Assembly (NCBI RefSeq): GCF_037152535.1
Contig: NZ_JBBCMA010000001.1
Coordinates: 2,542,001-2,606,000 of the forward strand
Source: Leclercia sp. AS011
GTDB lineage: Bacteria; Pseudomonadota; Gammaproteobacteria; Enterobacterales; Enterobacteriaceae
Reading direction: 5' to 3'
DNA length: 64,000 bases
A program made the position numbers and the translations under genes. The notes below the pieces were generated by a model. That model made no database searches, was not told where the DNA came from, and saw nothing but the letters and a program-made list of their open reading frames with translations. Position 1 is the stretch's first letter, and each line of letters begins with the position of its first letter. Below, one piece after another: positions 18,833 through 28,869 of this stretch.

Positions 18833-19864
18833 ATGAAAACAACGCTTCTCTCTACCCTCATTGCTTCCGGGATCGCGCTGGCGACCTTAACCGGTGCCGC
18901 ACAGGCCAAAGGCCGTCTGGTGGTGTATTGCAGCGCCACCAACGAAATGTGCGAAGCCGAAACCAAAGCGTTTGGCGATAAGTACGACGTCAAAACCTCG
19001 TTTATCCGCAACGGCTCTGGCAGCACGCTGGCAAAAGTCGACGCTGAGAAGAAAAACCCGCAGGCCGACGTCTGGTACGGCGGCACCCTGGATCCGCAGT
19101 CCCAGGCCGGTGAGATGGGGCTGCTCCAGCCGTACAAATCGAAAAACCTGGAACAGATCATGGAGAAATTCCGCGATCCGGCCAAGGTGAAAGGCAACCT
19201 CTCCTCGGCGGTCTACGTGGGCATTCTGGGCTTCGGCGTTAACACCCAGCGCCTGAAAGAGAAGAACCTGCCGGTGCCACAGTGCTGGAAAGATCTGACC
19301 AAACCGGAATACAAAGGCGAGATCCAGATTGCCGATCCGCAAAGCTCCGGCACCGCCTATACCGCGCTGGCAACCTTCGTCCAGCTGTGGGGGGAAGATC
19401 AGGCCTTCGACTACCTGAAGCAGCTGAACGGCAACGTCTCCCAGTACACCAAATCCGGCATTGCCCCGGCGCGTAACGCCGCCCGCGGTGAAACCGCCAT
19501 CGGCATCGGCTTCCTGCACGACTACTCGCTGGAGAAAGAGCAAGGGGCTCCGCTGGAGCTAATCTCCCCGTGCGAAGGCACCGGGTATGAAATCGGCGGT
19601 GTCAGCATCCTGAAGGGCGCGCGTAACGAAGAGAACGCGAAGCTGTTCGTGGACTGGGTGCTGTCGAAAGAGGCCCAGGAGCTGGCGTGGAAGCAGGGCA
19701 AGTCCTATCAGATCCTGACCAACACCACCGCCGAAACCTCCCCGAACTCGCTGAAGCTGGATGACCTGAAGCTGATCAGCTACGACATGGATAAGTACGG
19801 CTCAACGGACGTGCGCAAAGCGTTGATCAACAAGTGGGTCAGCGACGTGAAGATGGGTAAATAA
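18833..19864 (+). CDS. afuA: Periplasmic binding protein AfuA (hexose-phosphate ABC importer)
   Basis: 343-aa secreted binding protein with signal peptide MKTTLLSTLIASGIALATLT (cleavage after AQA). It has the fold and motifs of the Fe(III)/AfuA group (LVVYCSATNEMCEAETKAF, RNGSGSTLAKV, ADVWYGG). Such proteins were first called ferric binders, but AfuA of enteric pathogens binds hexose phosphates such as glucose-6-phosphate. The UhpABC-like sensor genes directly upstream strongly favour a sugar-phosphate ligand. Substrate is inferred. Confidence 0.88.
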   Translation: MKTTLLSTLIASGIALATLTGAAQAKGRLVVYCSATNEMCEAETKAFGDKYDVKTSFIRNGSGSTLAKVDAEKKNPQADVWYGGTLDPQSQAGEMGLLQPYKSKNLEQIMEKFRDPAKVKGNLSSAVYVGILGFGVNTQRLKEKNLPVPQCWKDLTKPEYKGEIQIADPQSSGTAYTALATFVQLWGEDQAFDYLKQLNGNVSQYTKSGIAPARNAARGETAIGIGFLHDYSLEKEQGAPLELISPCEGTGYEIGGVSILKGARNEENAKLFVDWVLSKEAQELAWKQGKSYQILTNTTAETSPNSLKLDDLKLISYDMDKYGSTDVRKALINKWVSDVKMGK

Positions 19865-19883
19865 GCTCACTACCGCGGTAATT

Positions 19884-19913
19884 GCCGGGTGGCGCTACGC
19901 TTACCCGGCCTAC
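19884..19913. repeat. REP element between afuA and afuB
   Basis: Palindrome GCCGGGTGGCGCTACGC...ACCCGGC inside the operon, in the only long gap (74 bases) between the transporter genes. This position mirrors malE-malF, where REP sequences protect the binding-protein mRNA and raise its yield over the permease. Confidence 0.8.
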
Positions 19914-19938
19914 AATTTCCTCAACACCCGGAATTGCT

Positions 19939-22017
19939 ATGTCACAGACACTCGCTCTTCATCCCGTGAAAAAACGGGATGCGGTCTTCCTTTGGGTTTT
20001 CGTTGGCTGGCTGGCCTTTGCCCTGCTGCCGAGCTGGAGCCTGGATTATGGCCTGCTGGAATCCACCGGCGACGAGATCCTCGCGGCCTACAGCTGGTCG
20101 CACTTCAACATCAGCTGGCTGTGGTACCTGCTCCCCACCCTGCTGCTGGTACGCCCGTTCAGCGAGGCGAAGCGTGAACAGCGCAGCCGCCACTACCTCG
20201 ACGCGGGCTGGGCGCTGCTGTGTATGGCGTTTATCGTCATCAGCGCCACGATTGAAGGCCGCGGTTTAGGCTACGCCACCATCGTGTTGTTTGTCGCCCT
20301 GGGGGCGATCATGACCCTGGCCCTGACCCGCCTCGAGTGGCTGGGCGGCGACCGCTTTGTGATTGGCTCGCTGATCGCCATCGTGGCGCTGATTGGCATC
20401 TTTATCGTCTGGCCGAGCATCGCCATCTTTATTCCGATGTTCACCAACGACGCGGGCGAGTTCGCCCCGCTGGCGTTTATGAATGTGCTGTCCCAGTCGC
20501 ACATCATTCAGGTGATCATCAACTCGATCCTGCTGTCGATTGCGGTGGGGATCGGCTGCACCTTCTTCGGCCTGGTGCTGGCGATCTACACCACCCGCAT
20601 CGCTAAACGCAGCGCCATCATTGGGCGCATCTTCTCGATCCTGCCTATCGTGACCCCGCCGTTCGTGGTGGGCCTGGGCGTGACGCTGATGATGGGCCGC
20701 TCCGGGTACGTCACCGAACTGATGGTGGACTGGTTTGGGCTGACCAACACTAACTGGCTGTACGGCTTCACCGGCATCTGGCTGGCGCAGGTGCTGGCCT
20801 TCACCCCGATGGCCTTTATGATCCTCGACGGGGCGATCAAGACCATTCACCCGTCGCTGGAGGAGGCCTCGTACACCCTGCGCGCCAGCCGCTGGCAGAC
20901 CTTTAACGGCGTCTTCGTGCCGCTGCTGAAACCGGCGCTGGCGAACGCCTTTTTGATTGTCATCGTCCAGTCATTGGCCGACTTCAGTAACCCGCTGGTG
21001 CTGGGCGGGAACTTCGACGTGCTGGCCACGCAGATCTACTTCTACATTACCGGCTCGCAGCTCGATTATCAGGCGGCGAGTACCCTCGGGGCCTTCCTGC
21101 TGCTGTTCTCGCTGCTGGTGTTCTGCATCCAGTACATGTGGATCGGCAAGCGCTCCTACGTCACCGTGTCCGGCAAGTCCTATCGCGGCGACGTGCAGCC
21201 CCTGCCGGTGACCCTGGTGTGGAGCGTGATCGCCCTGCTTACCCTGTGGATCGCCTTTAACGCCCTGCTCTACGGCAGCATTTTCTACGGCAGCTTTACC
21301 GTCAACTGGGGCGTGGATTACACCCTGACGCTGGATAACTTTATCAAGCTGTTCGGCCAGGGGATGAGCGACGGCGCGTGGCCTTCGCTGCTCGATACCC
21401 TGCTCTACGCCGGGATTGCCGCACCGATCACCGCTGCCTTCGGTCTGCTGATTGCCTGGGTGGTGGTGCGCCAGCAGTTCCGGGGCAAAAAGACCATCGA
21501 GTTCACCACCATGCTGTGCTTCGCCGTACCGGGCACCGTGGCAGGGGTCTCCTACATTCTGGCCTTTAACAGCGCCCCGGTGTACCTCACGGGCACTGCC
21601 GCCATCGTCATTATCTCGATGGTGATGCGTAACGTGCCGGTGGGCATTCGCGCCGGGATCGCAGGTTTAGGCCAGATCGACAAGTCGCTGGATGAGGCCT
21701 CGCTGAGCCTGCGCGCCGGGTCGCTGCGGACGATCACCCATATCCTGCTGCCGCTGCTGCGCCCGGCCATTCTGTCGGCGCTGATCTACAGCTTTGTGCG
21801 CGCCATTACCACCGTCAGCGCCATTGTGTTCCTCGTCACGCCGGACACCCGCGTGGCAACGGCCTACATTCTGAACCGCGTGGAAGACGGCGAATACGGC
21901 GTGGCGATTGCCTACGGCTCGATCCTGATTGTGGTCATGCTGGCGATCATTTTCCTCTTTGACTGGCTGATCGGCGAGGCGCGTATCTCCCGTTCAAAAG
22001 CCAAAAACCAGGCGTAA
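19939..22017 (+). CDS. afuB: ABC transporter permease AfuB (fused two-module type)
   Basis: 692-aa membrane protein with two consecutive permease modules, each ending in an EAA loop ([22 protein letters not shown] near residue 315 and [22 protein letters not shown] near residue 585). One chain therefore supplies both halves of the channel, as in the ferric/AfuB permeases. ATG at 19939 is chosen over an upstream in-frame ATG that would run through the REP element. AfuC starts four bases after its stop. Confidence 0.9.
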   Translation: MSQTLALHPVKKRDAVFLWVFVGWLAFALLPSWSLDYGLLESTGDEILAAYSWSHFNISWLWYLLPTLLLVRPFSEAKREQRSRHYLDAGWALLCMAFIVISATIEGRGLGYATIVLFVALGAIMTLALTRLEWLGGDRFVIGSLIAIVALIGIFIVWPSIAIFIPMFTNDAGEFAPLAFMNVLSQSHIIQVIINSILLSIAVGIGCTFFGLVLAIYTTRIAKRSAIIGRIFSILPIVTPPFVVGLGVTLMMGRSGYVTELMVDWFGLTNTNWLYGFTGIWLAQVLAFTPMAFMILDGAIKTIHPSLEEASYTLRASRWQTFNGVFVPLLKPALANAFLIVIVQSLADFSNPLVLGGNFDVLATQIYFYITGSQLDYQAASTLGAFLLLFSLLVFCIQYMWIGKRSYVTVSGKSYRGDVQPLPVTLVWSVIALLTLWIAFNALLYGSIFYGSFTVNWGVDYTLTLDNFIKLFGQGMSDGAWPSLLDTLLYAGIAAPITAAFGLLIAWVVVRQQFRGKKTIEFTTMLCFAVPGTVAGVSYILAFNSAPVYLTGTAAIVIISMVMRNVPVGIRAGIAGLGQIDKSLDEASLSLRAGSLRTITHILLPLLRPAILSALIYSFVRAITTVSAIVFLVTPDTRVATAYILNRVEDGEYGVAIAYGSILIVVMLAIIFLFDWLIGEARISRSKAKNQA

Positions 22018-22021
22018 CACT

Positions 22022-23068
22022 ATGACTCAGAAACATTTCGTTGAACTGCGTAACGTGACCAAGCGCTTTGGCGCGAACACGGTGATTGAAAACATCAACC
22101 TCGCGATCCCGCAGGGGCAGATGGTAACGCTGCTCGGCCCGTCCGGCTGCGGTAAAACTACGGTGCTGCGTCTGGTGGCCGGGCTGGAAAAGCCCACCAG
22201 CGGGCAGATCTTTATCGACGGTGAGGACGTGACCCACAGCTCCATTCAGCAGCGTGATATCTGCATGGTGTTCCAGTCCTACGCCCTGTTCCCGCACATG
22301 TCGCTGGGGGAGAACGTCGGCTACGGCCTGAAGATGCTCGGGGTGCCGCGCGCCGAGATCAAAACCCGCGTCAAAGAGGCGCTGGCGATGGTGGATCTGG
22401 AGGGCTTCGACGATCGCTATGTGGATCAGATCTCCGGCGGTCAGCAGCAGCGCGTAGCCCTGGCCCGCGCCCTGATCCTCAAACCCAAAGTGCTGCTGTT
22501 CGATGAGCCGCTAAGTAACCTCGACGCCAACCTGCGCCGCAGCATGCGCGACAAGATCCGCGAGCTGCAAAAGCAGTTCAACATTACGTCGCTGTACGTG
22601 ACCCACGATCAGAGCGAGGCCTTTGCCGTCTCCGATACCGTGCTGGTGATGAACAAGGGCAACATTATGCAGATTGGCTCGCCGCAGGATCTCTACCGCC
22701 AGCCGGCCTCACGCTTTATGGCGAGCTTTATGGGGGATGCCAACCTGTTCCCGGCGCGCTTCAGCCAGGATTTTGTCGAGATCCACGGCTACCGTCTGCC
22801 GCGCCCGCTGCACTTTGCCGCCCAGGGCGATGGCACGGTCGGCGTGCGCCCGGAGGCGATCACCCTGAGCCAGCACGGTGAGGAGAGCCAGCGCTGCGTG
22901 ATCTGCCATGTCGCTTATATGGGGCCGCAGTACGAGGTGATCGTGGAGTGGCACGGGCAGGAGATTTTGTTGCAGGTGAATGCGACAAGACTTCAGCCGG
23001 ACGTCGGGGAGACGTATTACCTGGAGATCCACCCGTACGGGATGTTTGTGTTGGCTGAGGTGGCCTAG
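22022..23068 (+). CDS. afuC: ABC transporter ATP-binding protein AfuC
   Basis: 348-aa ATPase with Walker [11 protein letters not shown]-loop, signature [15 protein letters not shown], Walker [13 protein letters not shown] and a C-terminal TOBE-like regulatory domain (residues about 240-345). It energises AfuB. It is the last gene of the block and is followed by an intrinsic terminator. Confidence 0.92.
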   Translation: MTQKHFVELRNVTKRFGANTVIENINLAIPQGQMVTLLGPSGCGKTTVLRLVAGLEKPTSGQIFIDGEDVTHSSIQQRDICMVFQSYALFPHMSLGENVGYGLKMLGVPRAEIKTRVKEALAMVDLEGFDDRYVDQISGGQQQRVALARALILKPKVLLFDEPLSNLDANLRRSMRDKIRELQKQFNITSLYVTHDQSEAFAVSDTVLVMNKGNIMQIGSPQDLYRQPASRFMASFMGDANLFPARFSQDFVEIHGYRLPRPLHFAAQGDGTVGVRPEAITLSQHGEESQRCVICHVAYMGPQYEVIVEWHGQEILLQVNATRLQPDVGETYYLEIHPYGMFVLAEVA

Positions 23069-23076
23069 GTAAAAGC

Positions 23077-23102
23077 AAAACGGCAACTCTGTTGCCGTTT
23101 TT
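23077..23102 (+). terminator. Rho-independent terminator after afuC
   Basis: Perfect stem AAAACGGCAAC/GTTGCCGTTTT with a TCT loop, ending in a run of T, eight bases after the afuC stop. Confidence 0.92.
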
Positions 23103-23112
23103 AGTGTTTGCG

Positions 23113-23133
23113 CCCTCTCCCTGTGGGAGAGGG
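23113..23133. repeat. Short perfect hairpin element
   Basis: CCCTCTCCC-TGT-GGGAGAGGG, a perfect 9-bp stem with a 3-base loop, in the gap between convergent afuC and mmuM. It resembles the dispersed small palindromes common in Enterobacter/Klebsiella intergenic regions; no T-run follows. Confidence 0.6.
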
Positions 23134-23147
23134 AAAGCCGTCGTTCG

Positions 23148-23176
23148 TAGGCCGGGTAAGCGTAGCGCCACCCGGC
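23148..23176. repeat. REP element before the mmuM 3' end
   Basis: REP palindrome (GTAGGCCGGGTAAGCGTAGCG...CCACCCGGC) between the convergent ends of afuC and mmuM. Confidence 0.8.
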
Positions 23177-23182
23177 AAAAAC

Positions 23183-24115
23183 TCAGCGCTGTGCGGTCAA
23201 TTCCGCTATATCCTTCGGCGTTGTCCGGCAGCACCCGCCGATCAGCTTCGCACCTGCCGCTAACCACTGCGGAAGATAGCCCGCCAGCGTCGCGCAGGCC
23301 TCGCCGTGGTGATGCCAGGTTTTGCTCACCGCGTCGTAATGCTCGCCCGAGTTCGGGTAGACCACCAGCGGCAGCGCGGTCAGGCTTTGCAGATGCTGTA
23401 GCGCGGCGGTAGTGTTCTCCAGCGCAATACAGTTAATGCCCAGAGCGACAATTTGCGGGTAATTCGCCAGCACGGAAACCACCTCGCGCAGCGGGGTGCC
23501 GTCGCTCAGGTGCTCGCTGTCGCGCAGGGTGAAAGAGAACCACGCGCGGGCGCGCGGCCAGGCCGTTAGCAGCTCCGCCAGAGCTTTTATTTCAGCAAAG
23601 GACGGCAGGGTTTCGCAGGCCAGCAGGTCGGCGCCAGCGTCCAGCAGCGCTTCTACCCGCGGGCGGTGAAACCCCTGAAACACCTCCGTACTGCGCACGT
23701 AGTCGCCGCGGTATTCCGACCCGTCGGCCAGATAGGCGCCATAGGGCCCGACCGAACCGGCGACCAGCAGCGTACCGGCCTGCGGATTTTCCGCCAGATA
23801 CGCCTCCCGCGCCTTGCGCGCCAGCTCCACGCTTTTACCGATCAGCGCCCGGGATTGCGCCTCGTCCAGCCCGCGGGCGGCAAACCCGTCCGGCGTGGCC
23901 TGATAGCTGGCGGTAATCGCCACCTGCGCCCCGGCGCGGAAGTAGTCGAGGTGCACGTCGCGGATCAGCGCCGGGTTTTCCACTAACACTTTGGCCGACC
24001 ACAGGCTGTCGGCCAGGTTACAGCCGCGCGCTTCCAGTTCCGTTGCCATCGCCCCGTCCAGCACCACAAAAGGCCGGGTTTCAAGGAGGGCGGTAAGCGG
24101 ATTATTCTGCGACAT
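23183..24115 (-). CDS. mmuM: Homocysteine S-methyltransferase
   Basis: The 310-aa zinc enzyme transfers a methyl group from S-methylmethionine (or S-adenosylmethionine) to homocysteine, giving methionine. The zinc-binding cysteine signature is seen as GINC upstream and GGCCRT near the C-terminus. Length equals that of E. coli MmuM. Its start overlaps the mmuP stop by 14 bases. Confidence 0.96.
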   Translation of the reverse strand: MSQNNPLTALLETRPFVVLDGAMATELEARGCNLADSLWSAKVLVENPALIRDVHLDYFRAGAQVAITASYQATPDGFAARGLDEAQSRALIGKSVELARKAREAYLAENPQAGTLLVAGSVGPYGAYLADGSEYRGDYVRSTEVFQGFHRPRVEALLDAGADLLACETLPSFAEIKALAELLTAWPRARAWFSFTLRDSEHLSDGTPLREVVSVLANYPQIVALGINCIALENTTAALQHLQSLTALPLVVYPNSGEHYDAVSKTWHHHGEACATLAGYLPQWLAAGAKLIGGCCRTTPKDIAELTAQR

Positions 24116-25499
24116 GTTCAGGCTCCTGCGTTTTCAGATGTTGAGTAAGGTAGTGCGCGCCATAGCACAGCGCCACAAACGGCAGCCCACAGTAAAGGGC
24201 AATGCGCTGGCTCGGGTCAAAGGCCAGGCCGACGCAGGCCACCAGGCACAGGACAAAGCCCAGCACCGGCACCAGCGGATACCAGGGGGCGCGGTAGTGC
24301 AGATCCCCGAGCGGTTTACCGGCCTGCAGATGGCGGCGGCGGAAGACAAAGTGCGAGGCGCAGATGCTGATCCACACCGCCACTACCGCAAAACCGGAGA
24401 TGGCCGACAGCGCCACAAACACCGTATCCGGGGCAATCACGCTGGAGAAGAGCGCCAGCACGCCGCCGAGCATCGACACTGACAGAGCGGTGAGCGGCAC
24501 GCCGTTTTTGTTCACCCGGGCAAAGCAGCGCGGCAGGGTTTTCTCGTTCGACAGCGACCACAACATGCGCCCGGAGGCGTACAGCCCGGAGTTGGCCGCC
24601 GAGAGGATCGCTGTCAGGATGACAAAGTTAACGATATCCGCCGCATAGGGAATGCCGACCTTCTCAAACACCAGCACGAACGGGCTTTTTTCCACCCCGG
24701 CCTGCTGCATCGGGATCAGCGCTGCCAGCACGAAGACGGTGCCGATAAAGAAGATAATCAGCCGGGCAATAGTAGTGCGAATGGCGACAGGGATGACCTT
24801 GTGCGGATTTTCGGTTTCCCCCGCCGCAATGCCGATCAGCTCGGTGCCGGAGAAGGCAAAGTTAACCGCCACCATGGTCATCAGGATCGGCAGACCGCCG
24901 TGCGGGAACCAGCCTTCAGCGGTGATGTTGCTCAGCCCCGGCGCGGGCGATCCGTCCTGCATCGGGATAAAGCCGAAGATCGCCGCCCCGCCGAGAATAA
25001 TAAAGGCAATAATGGTGATGACCTTCACCAGCGAGAACCAGAACTCCCCTTCGGCAAAGAAGCGGGTTGAGATAACGTTGAGAGCAAAAATGACCGCGCA
25101 GAAGACCACGCACCAGACCCAGACCGGCACCTGCGGGAACCAGTACTGCATGCAGAATCCGGCGGCGGTAAAGCTCGATCCCAGCGCCACCGTCCAGGTG
25201 AGCCAGTAGAGCCACGCCACGGTGTAGCCGGTCGCCGGGCCGAGATAGCGCGCGGCGTAAACGTGAAAGGCACCGGTCTCCGGCATCGCCACGGAGAGTT
25301 CGCCGAGGCACTGCATCACCAGCCAGACCACCAGCGCGCCAATCAGATAGGCCAGCAGCGTCCCCGCCGCCCCGGTGGTTGAAATTATGTATCCCGTATT
25401 AAAAAACAGCCCGGTGCCGATCACGCCGCCGAGGGAGAGCATGATCAGGTGGCGGGTCTTCATGGTGCGCTGTAGCTGCCCGTTTTGTTGTGTTTGCAT
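24102..25499 (-). CDS. mmuP: S-methylmethionine permease
   Basis: 465-aa APC-family amino acid permease with 12 hydrophobic segments and the family N-terminal motif [14 protein letters not shown]. It imports S-methylmethionine for MmuM. ATG at 25499 (MQTQQNG...) is preferred to an upstream in-frame ATG because AGAAGGTGA lies just before it and the N-terminus then matches E. coli MmuP. It is controlled by the MetJ boxes directly upstream. Confidence 0.95.
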   Translation of the reverse strand: MQTQQNGQLQRTMKTRHLIMLSLGGVIGTGLFFNTGYIISTTGAAGTLLAYLIGALVVWLVMQCLGELSVAMPETGAFHVYAARYLGPATGYTVAWLYWLTWTVALGSSFTAAGFCMQYWFPQVPVWVWCVVFCAVIFALNVISTRFFAEGEFWFSLVKVITIIAFIILGGAAIFGFIPMQDGSPAPGLSNITAEGWFPHGGLPILMTMVAVNFAFSGTELIGIAAGETENPHKVIPVAIRTTIARLIIFFIGTVFVLAALIPMQQAGVEKSPFVLVFEKVGIPYAADIVNFVILTAILSAANSGLYASGRMLWSLSNEKTLPRCFARVNKNGVPLTALSVSMLGGVLALFSSVIAPDTVFVALSAISGFAVVAVWISICASHFVFRRRHLQAGKPLGDLHYRAPWYPLVPVLGFVLCLVACVGLAFDPSQRIALYCGLPFVALCYGAHYLTQHLKTQEPEHVAE

Positions 25500-25509
25500 A
25501 TCACCTTCT

Positions 25510-25533
25510 ATACGTATGGACATCTAAACATCC
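25510..25533 (-). promoter_or_regulatory. Three tandem MetJ boxes in the mmuP promoter
   Basis: Three contiguous 8-mers, ATACGTAT, GGACATCT and AAACATCC, match the met-box consensus AGACGTCT at 6, 6 and 5 of 8 positions with exact 8-base spacing. A TATAAA -10-like box lies at 25552-25547 on the minus strand, so MetJ bound here would overlap the start of transcription. The array is enclosed by an inverted repeat (25501-25509 / 25537-25545) whose inner arm is the mmuP ribosome site. Confidence 0.8.
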
Positions 25534-25553
25534 AAAAGAAGGTGATTTTATAC

Positions 25554-25768
25554 CGCGATTGTTAACAAAATGCTAGCCATGCACCAGACGAAGACGCGCG
25601 CGACGGGTGCTCAGCCGGGGCCTAACCGTGTAAATGACGTAAAGATAGGGTCGCCATGCCATAGGACACCTCCTGCAAGCCGGTAATTAGAGCATGTACC
25701 GCGCCGGTCCTCCCGTCGGTCAGGCGAAAGTGGTATCTGGTTTTCAGGGGCTAAACTGGCGGCCTGTT
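25554..25768. other. Intergenic stretch upstream of mmuP without recognised gene
   Basis: Apart from the upstream edge of the mmuP promoter, nothing was recognised here. Base composition is mixed and no ORF with a ribosome site was found. Confidence 0.4.
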
Positions 25769-25841
25769 GCCCGGTGGCACTTCGCTTGCCCGGGCCTACT
25801 AATCCACCCAGGCCAGGTAAGGCGCAGCCGCCACCCGGCAG
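25769..25841. repeat. BIME: two REP units in opposite orientation
   Basis: A REP palindrome (GCCCGGTGGCACTTCGC...CGGGCC) at 25769-25796 is followed by an inverted copy (AGGCCAGGTAAGGCGCAGCCG...ACCCGGC) ending near 25840. This is the paired arrangement of bacterial interspersed mosaic elements. Confidence 0.75.
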
Positions 25842-25911
25842 CAAACCGCAATATGTTAAATTACGCAAAACACTCTATAGTCGTAGTGATTATTTAAAAA
25901 AGGATGAACTA

Positions 25912-27021
25912 ATGCGATTTAACGGACTGACCAAAGGGTTTTTCATTCTCATACTCCTGCTTGTCACCTGGGCGTTTTTTGATGTCTTGTCGCCCTACTT
26001 CTCGGCGATCCTGTGGGCCGCGATCCTGGCGGTGATTTTCTACCCGGTCAAAAACACGCTGCGAATTAAAATGGGAGATCGCAACGGGCTGGCGTCGCTG
26101 CTGAGCGTGCTGCTGATCTGCCTGATCGTCTTCATTCCGTTGATGGTGATCTTCTCCTCGTTAGCCTTTGAACTGAATATCGTTTACACGCGCCTGCAGC
26201 AGAACGACACCCAGTTTTCCACCGTGGTGGCGAGCCTGTTTGCCCATCTGCCCGGCTGGCTGCGTGCGCTGTTGATCGAGCACGATCTGGATACCGCTGC
26301 AGAGATCCAGAAAAAGCTCTCTGACGCCGCGTTAAGAGGCGGGCAATACCTTGCCGGCAGTGCCTTCCTGATCGGTAAAGGCACCTTTGGCTTCGCCATC
26401 AGCTTTGGCGTGATGGTCTATCTGCTGTTCTTCCTGCTGAAAGATGGCCCCTGGCTGGTGCGCCAGATCCTCGACAGCATGCCGCTGTCGGATTTCGCCA
26501 AACAGCACCTGTTTGCCAAGTTCGCCGGGGTCGCCAGAGCGACGGTGAAGGGCACGGCCGTGGTCGCGCTGGTGCAGGGTTTTCTGGGTGGACTTGCCTT
26601 CTGGTTTGTCGGTATCAACGGCAGCATCTTGTGGGGCGCGCTGATGGCGTTCCTGTCGCTGATCCCGGCGGTTGGCTCGGCAATCATCTGGGTACCGGCG
26701 GCTATTTTCCTCTTCGCCACCCATCAACTGTGGCAGGGCCTGTTTATCGTTGGGTTCTTTGTGCTGGTGGTCGGGCTGGTGGATAACCTCCTGCGTCCGC
26801 TGCTGGTGGGTAAAGACACCAAAATGCCTGACTACCTCATCCTTATCACCACCCTCGGCGGGATGGAGATCTACGGCATCAATGGCTTCGTGATTGGTCC
26901 GCTAATCGCCGCCCTGTTTATCGCCTGCTGGAACCTGCTCTCGGGTCGCGATCATGCCGGTAATGCTGAAGAGATTGATGACGCGATCATCGAAGAAGGG
27001 AAGAATTCACCTGATTTATGA
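25912..27021 (+). CDS. AI-2E (TqsA/PerM-like) family permease
   Basis: 369-aa membrane protein of the AI-2 exporter superfamily. It has N-terminal paired helices (about residues 9-50 and 61-90), a central amphipathic region (95-165) and a C-terminal multi-helix core with the conserved LVDNLLRPLLVGKDTKMPDY motif. Start ATG at 25912 has AAGGATG nine bases upstream; longer in-frame readings would run through the BIME. It does not match E. coli YdiK or TqsA closely, so the substrate is unknown. It is 14 bases upstream of the diguanylate cyclase gene. Confidence 0.82.
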   Translation: MRFNGLTKGFFILILLLVTWAFFDVLSPYFSAILWAAILAVIFYPVKNTLRIKMGDRNGLASLLSVLLICLIVFIPLMVIFSSLAFELNIVYTRLQQNDTQFSTVVASLFAHLPGWLRALLIEHDLDTAAEIQKKLSDAALRGGQYLAGSAFLIGKGTFGFAISFGVMVYLLFFLLKDGPWLVRQILDSMPLSDFAKQHLFAKFAGVARATVKGTAVVALVQGFLGGLAFWFVGINGSILWGALMAFLSLIPAVGSAIIWVPAAIFLFATHQLWQGLFIVGFFVLVVGLVDNLLRPLLVGKDTKMPDYLILITTLGGMEIYGINGFVIGPLIAALFIACWNLLSGRDHAGNAEEIDDAIIEEGKNSPDL

Positions 27022-27035
27022 AGAAGGAATAAGCC

Positions 27036-28820
27036 GTGCGTATCGCCACTATTACTAACTGGGCATACGGTGCCACGGTCTGTCTGACCATCGCTTCCGG
27101 CGTGGCCATGCTGATGGCCTCCAGCGCCGAAAACGTCGAGCGGCAGGCCGTTGAGCAGCGCTACGTCTTCGATCAGCTCACTGAAGAGGTGGAGACCGAC
27201 GCCTGGGCGCTCTCCGACCTGGCACGGTTGTATGTCGTTAAACAGGACCCGGCGGTGGCGGACAAATATCGCCAGAAAGCGGAAAGCATGGTCAGGATCG
27301 AGCATCGCCTGCAAAAGCTGAAAGACGCGGGGGCCGGTGATGAGGAGCTGGCCCTGCTGCACGAAGGTTTACAGGTAGCCGATGCCCTGATGGATGAGCA
27401 ACAGAGCGCCATCGCCAGCGTGGAGCGCGGGGAGCAGTCCCAGGCCATCGCGCTGATGTATAACGAGCGATATGAGAACGAGCTGGAGCAGGTCCAGAAT
27501 CAGCTCGACCATTTCCGTCAGATGCTGGACCGGCGTACCGACGCGGCGATTGACGATGCCACGGTAAAATCCCGCGGGCTGCGTACCCTCTCGGAAGTAA
27601 TGGTCGGCCTGACCGCGCTGATGTTCCTGTTTGTCCTCGGTTTTATCCTCAAACGCCGGGTGCTACGCCCGGTGGTACGCCTGAGCGACGTGGTCAACCG
27701 GCTGGCCTCCCAGGATTATGCGGTGGAAGCCCCCGACTACCGCCAGATCGATGAGATTGGCGATATGGCGCAGGCGATCCGCATCTTCCGTGAAAACGGC
27801 CTGGTGCGGCAGCGGCTGGAAAAGGAGCGTGATGCCGACTGGGCGATCCGCGAGTTGCTGGCGCGCATGACCCAGCGGCTGCAGGGCTGCGAGTCGGTCG
27901 AAGATGTGCTGAACGTGGCGCGGCTGTTCGCGCCAGGCATTGCGCCGGGTATTCCCGGGCGGTTGTATCTTCTTGAACGCGATCCGTGGGAGATGCACTG
28001 CGCCGCCGAATGGCTCGACCCACAGGATGAGTCCGATCCCTTCCACCCGGACCAGTGCTGGGCGGTACGCCGCGGGCAGAGCCATCCGCCGGTGACCGGC
28101 GAGCCGGATATCGTCTGCTATCACCTGCCTGCGTCCTGCGCCAGCCATGCGCTCTGCGTCCCTCTGATTGCCCAGGGCGAGACCATCGGCCTGCTCTCAT
28201 TCCAGAACGTCACTCCGGCGATGGCCCCGTCCCGCGCCTATCTGGAGCTGATGGCCGAGGCCCTCGGCCTGGCGCTGGCCAACCAGCGCCTGCGCGATGC
28301 CCTGCTGGAGAAAGCGCTGTTCGATCCCCTGACCAATCTGCGCAACCGTCATCATCTGGAGGATGCCCTGCGCACCCAGATGAGCCAGGCGCAGCACACC
28401 GGTCAGCCGGTAAGCTGTCTGATGATTGATATCGACCACTTCAAAGCCATTAACGACAAGTTCGGCCATGATGCAGGCGATCTGGTGATCAAAAGCGTGG
28501 CAACGGTGGTGCAGCGTGCGGTAGGTGATAAAGGGATGGCGTTCCGCTATGGCGGGGAGGAGTTTATGGTGCTGCTTCCGGGGGCGGACGAGGCGGCGGC
28601 CTTTGCCTGCGCCTCCGATATCCATACCCGCGTCCACAGCCTGGCGCTGCGTTATGAGTTGGTGGAGATTGGCACGGTGGATGTATCGATCGGCATTGCC
28701 AGCTATCCACAGCACGCCCAGAGCGACAGCCTGCTGCGCGCTGCCGACGTGGCGCTGTACCGGGCCAAGGAGCTGGGGCGCTCAAGGATTGTCAGTTTTG
28801 GGGGGCTGGAGACGGGGTGA
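27036..28820 (+). CDS. Membrane diguanylate cyclase (HAMP-GAF-GGDEF)
   Basis: The 594-aa enzyme is predicted to make cyclic di-GMP. TM1 is at residues 7-29 and a helical periplasmic sensor at 30-185. TM2 is at about 188-208, a HAMP linker at 209-265, a GAF-like region at about 275-425 and a GGDEF domain at 430-590 with active site YGGEEF around residue 507. The usual RxxD inhibitory site five residues before GGEEF is replaced by GDKG, so product feedback inhibition is probably absent. It starts with GTG at 27036, 8 bases after AAGGA. It likely shares a transcript with the AI-2E-family gene. The signal sensed is unknown. Confidence 0.88.
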   Translation: MRIATITNWAYGATVCLTIASGVAMLMASSAENVERQAVEQRYVFDQLTEEVETDAWALSDLARLYVVKQDPAVADKYRQKAESMVRIEHRLQKLKDAGAGDEELALLHEGLQVADALMDEQQSAIASVERGEQSQAIALMYNERYENELEQVQNQLDHFRQMLDRRTDAAIDDATVKSRGLRTLSEVMVGLTALMFLFVLGFILKRRVLRPVVRLSDVVNRLASQDYAVEAPDYRQIDEIGDMAQAIRIFRENGLVRQRLEKERDADWAIRELLARMTQRLQGCESVEDVLNVARLFAPGIAPGIPGRLYLLERDPWEMHCAAEWLDPQDESDPFHPDQCWAVRRGQSHPPVTGEPDIVCYHLPASCASHALCVPLIAQGETIGLLSFQNVTPAMAPSRAYLELMAEALGLALANQRLRDALLEKALFDPLTNLRNRHHLEDALRTQMSQAQHTGQPVSCLMIDIDHFKAINDKFGHDAGDLVIKSVATVVQRAVGDKGMAFRYGGEEFMVLLPGADEAAAFACASDIHTRVHSLALRYELVEIGTVDVSIGIASYPQHAQSDSLLRAADVALYRAKELGRSRIVSFGGLETG

Positions 28821-28833
28821 TGAGCCAGCCCAG

Positions 28834-28860
28834 CGTCAGCCTGTTCCGGCCAGGCTGACG
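28834..28860. repeat. Perfect hairpin between convergent genes
   Basis: CGTCAGCCTG-TTCCGGC-CAGGCTGACG, a perfect 10-bp stem in the 49-base gap between the cyclase gene and the antitoxin gene. It lacks a T-run, so it may act as a bidirectional RNA 3' end barrier rather than a classical terminator. Confidence 0.6.
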
Positions 28861-28869
28861 TAAAGGAGA

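Noticed and set aside
18833..23068. Calling the afu genes a ferric iron transporter
   Set aside because: Sequence family alone allows it, but the adjacent UhpABC-like sensor genes and published work on AfuA favour hexose phosphates.
25912..27021. Naming the AI-2E-family gene ydiK
   Set aside because: Length agrees but the sequence as recalled for E. coli YdiK is clearly different; only the family is supported.
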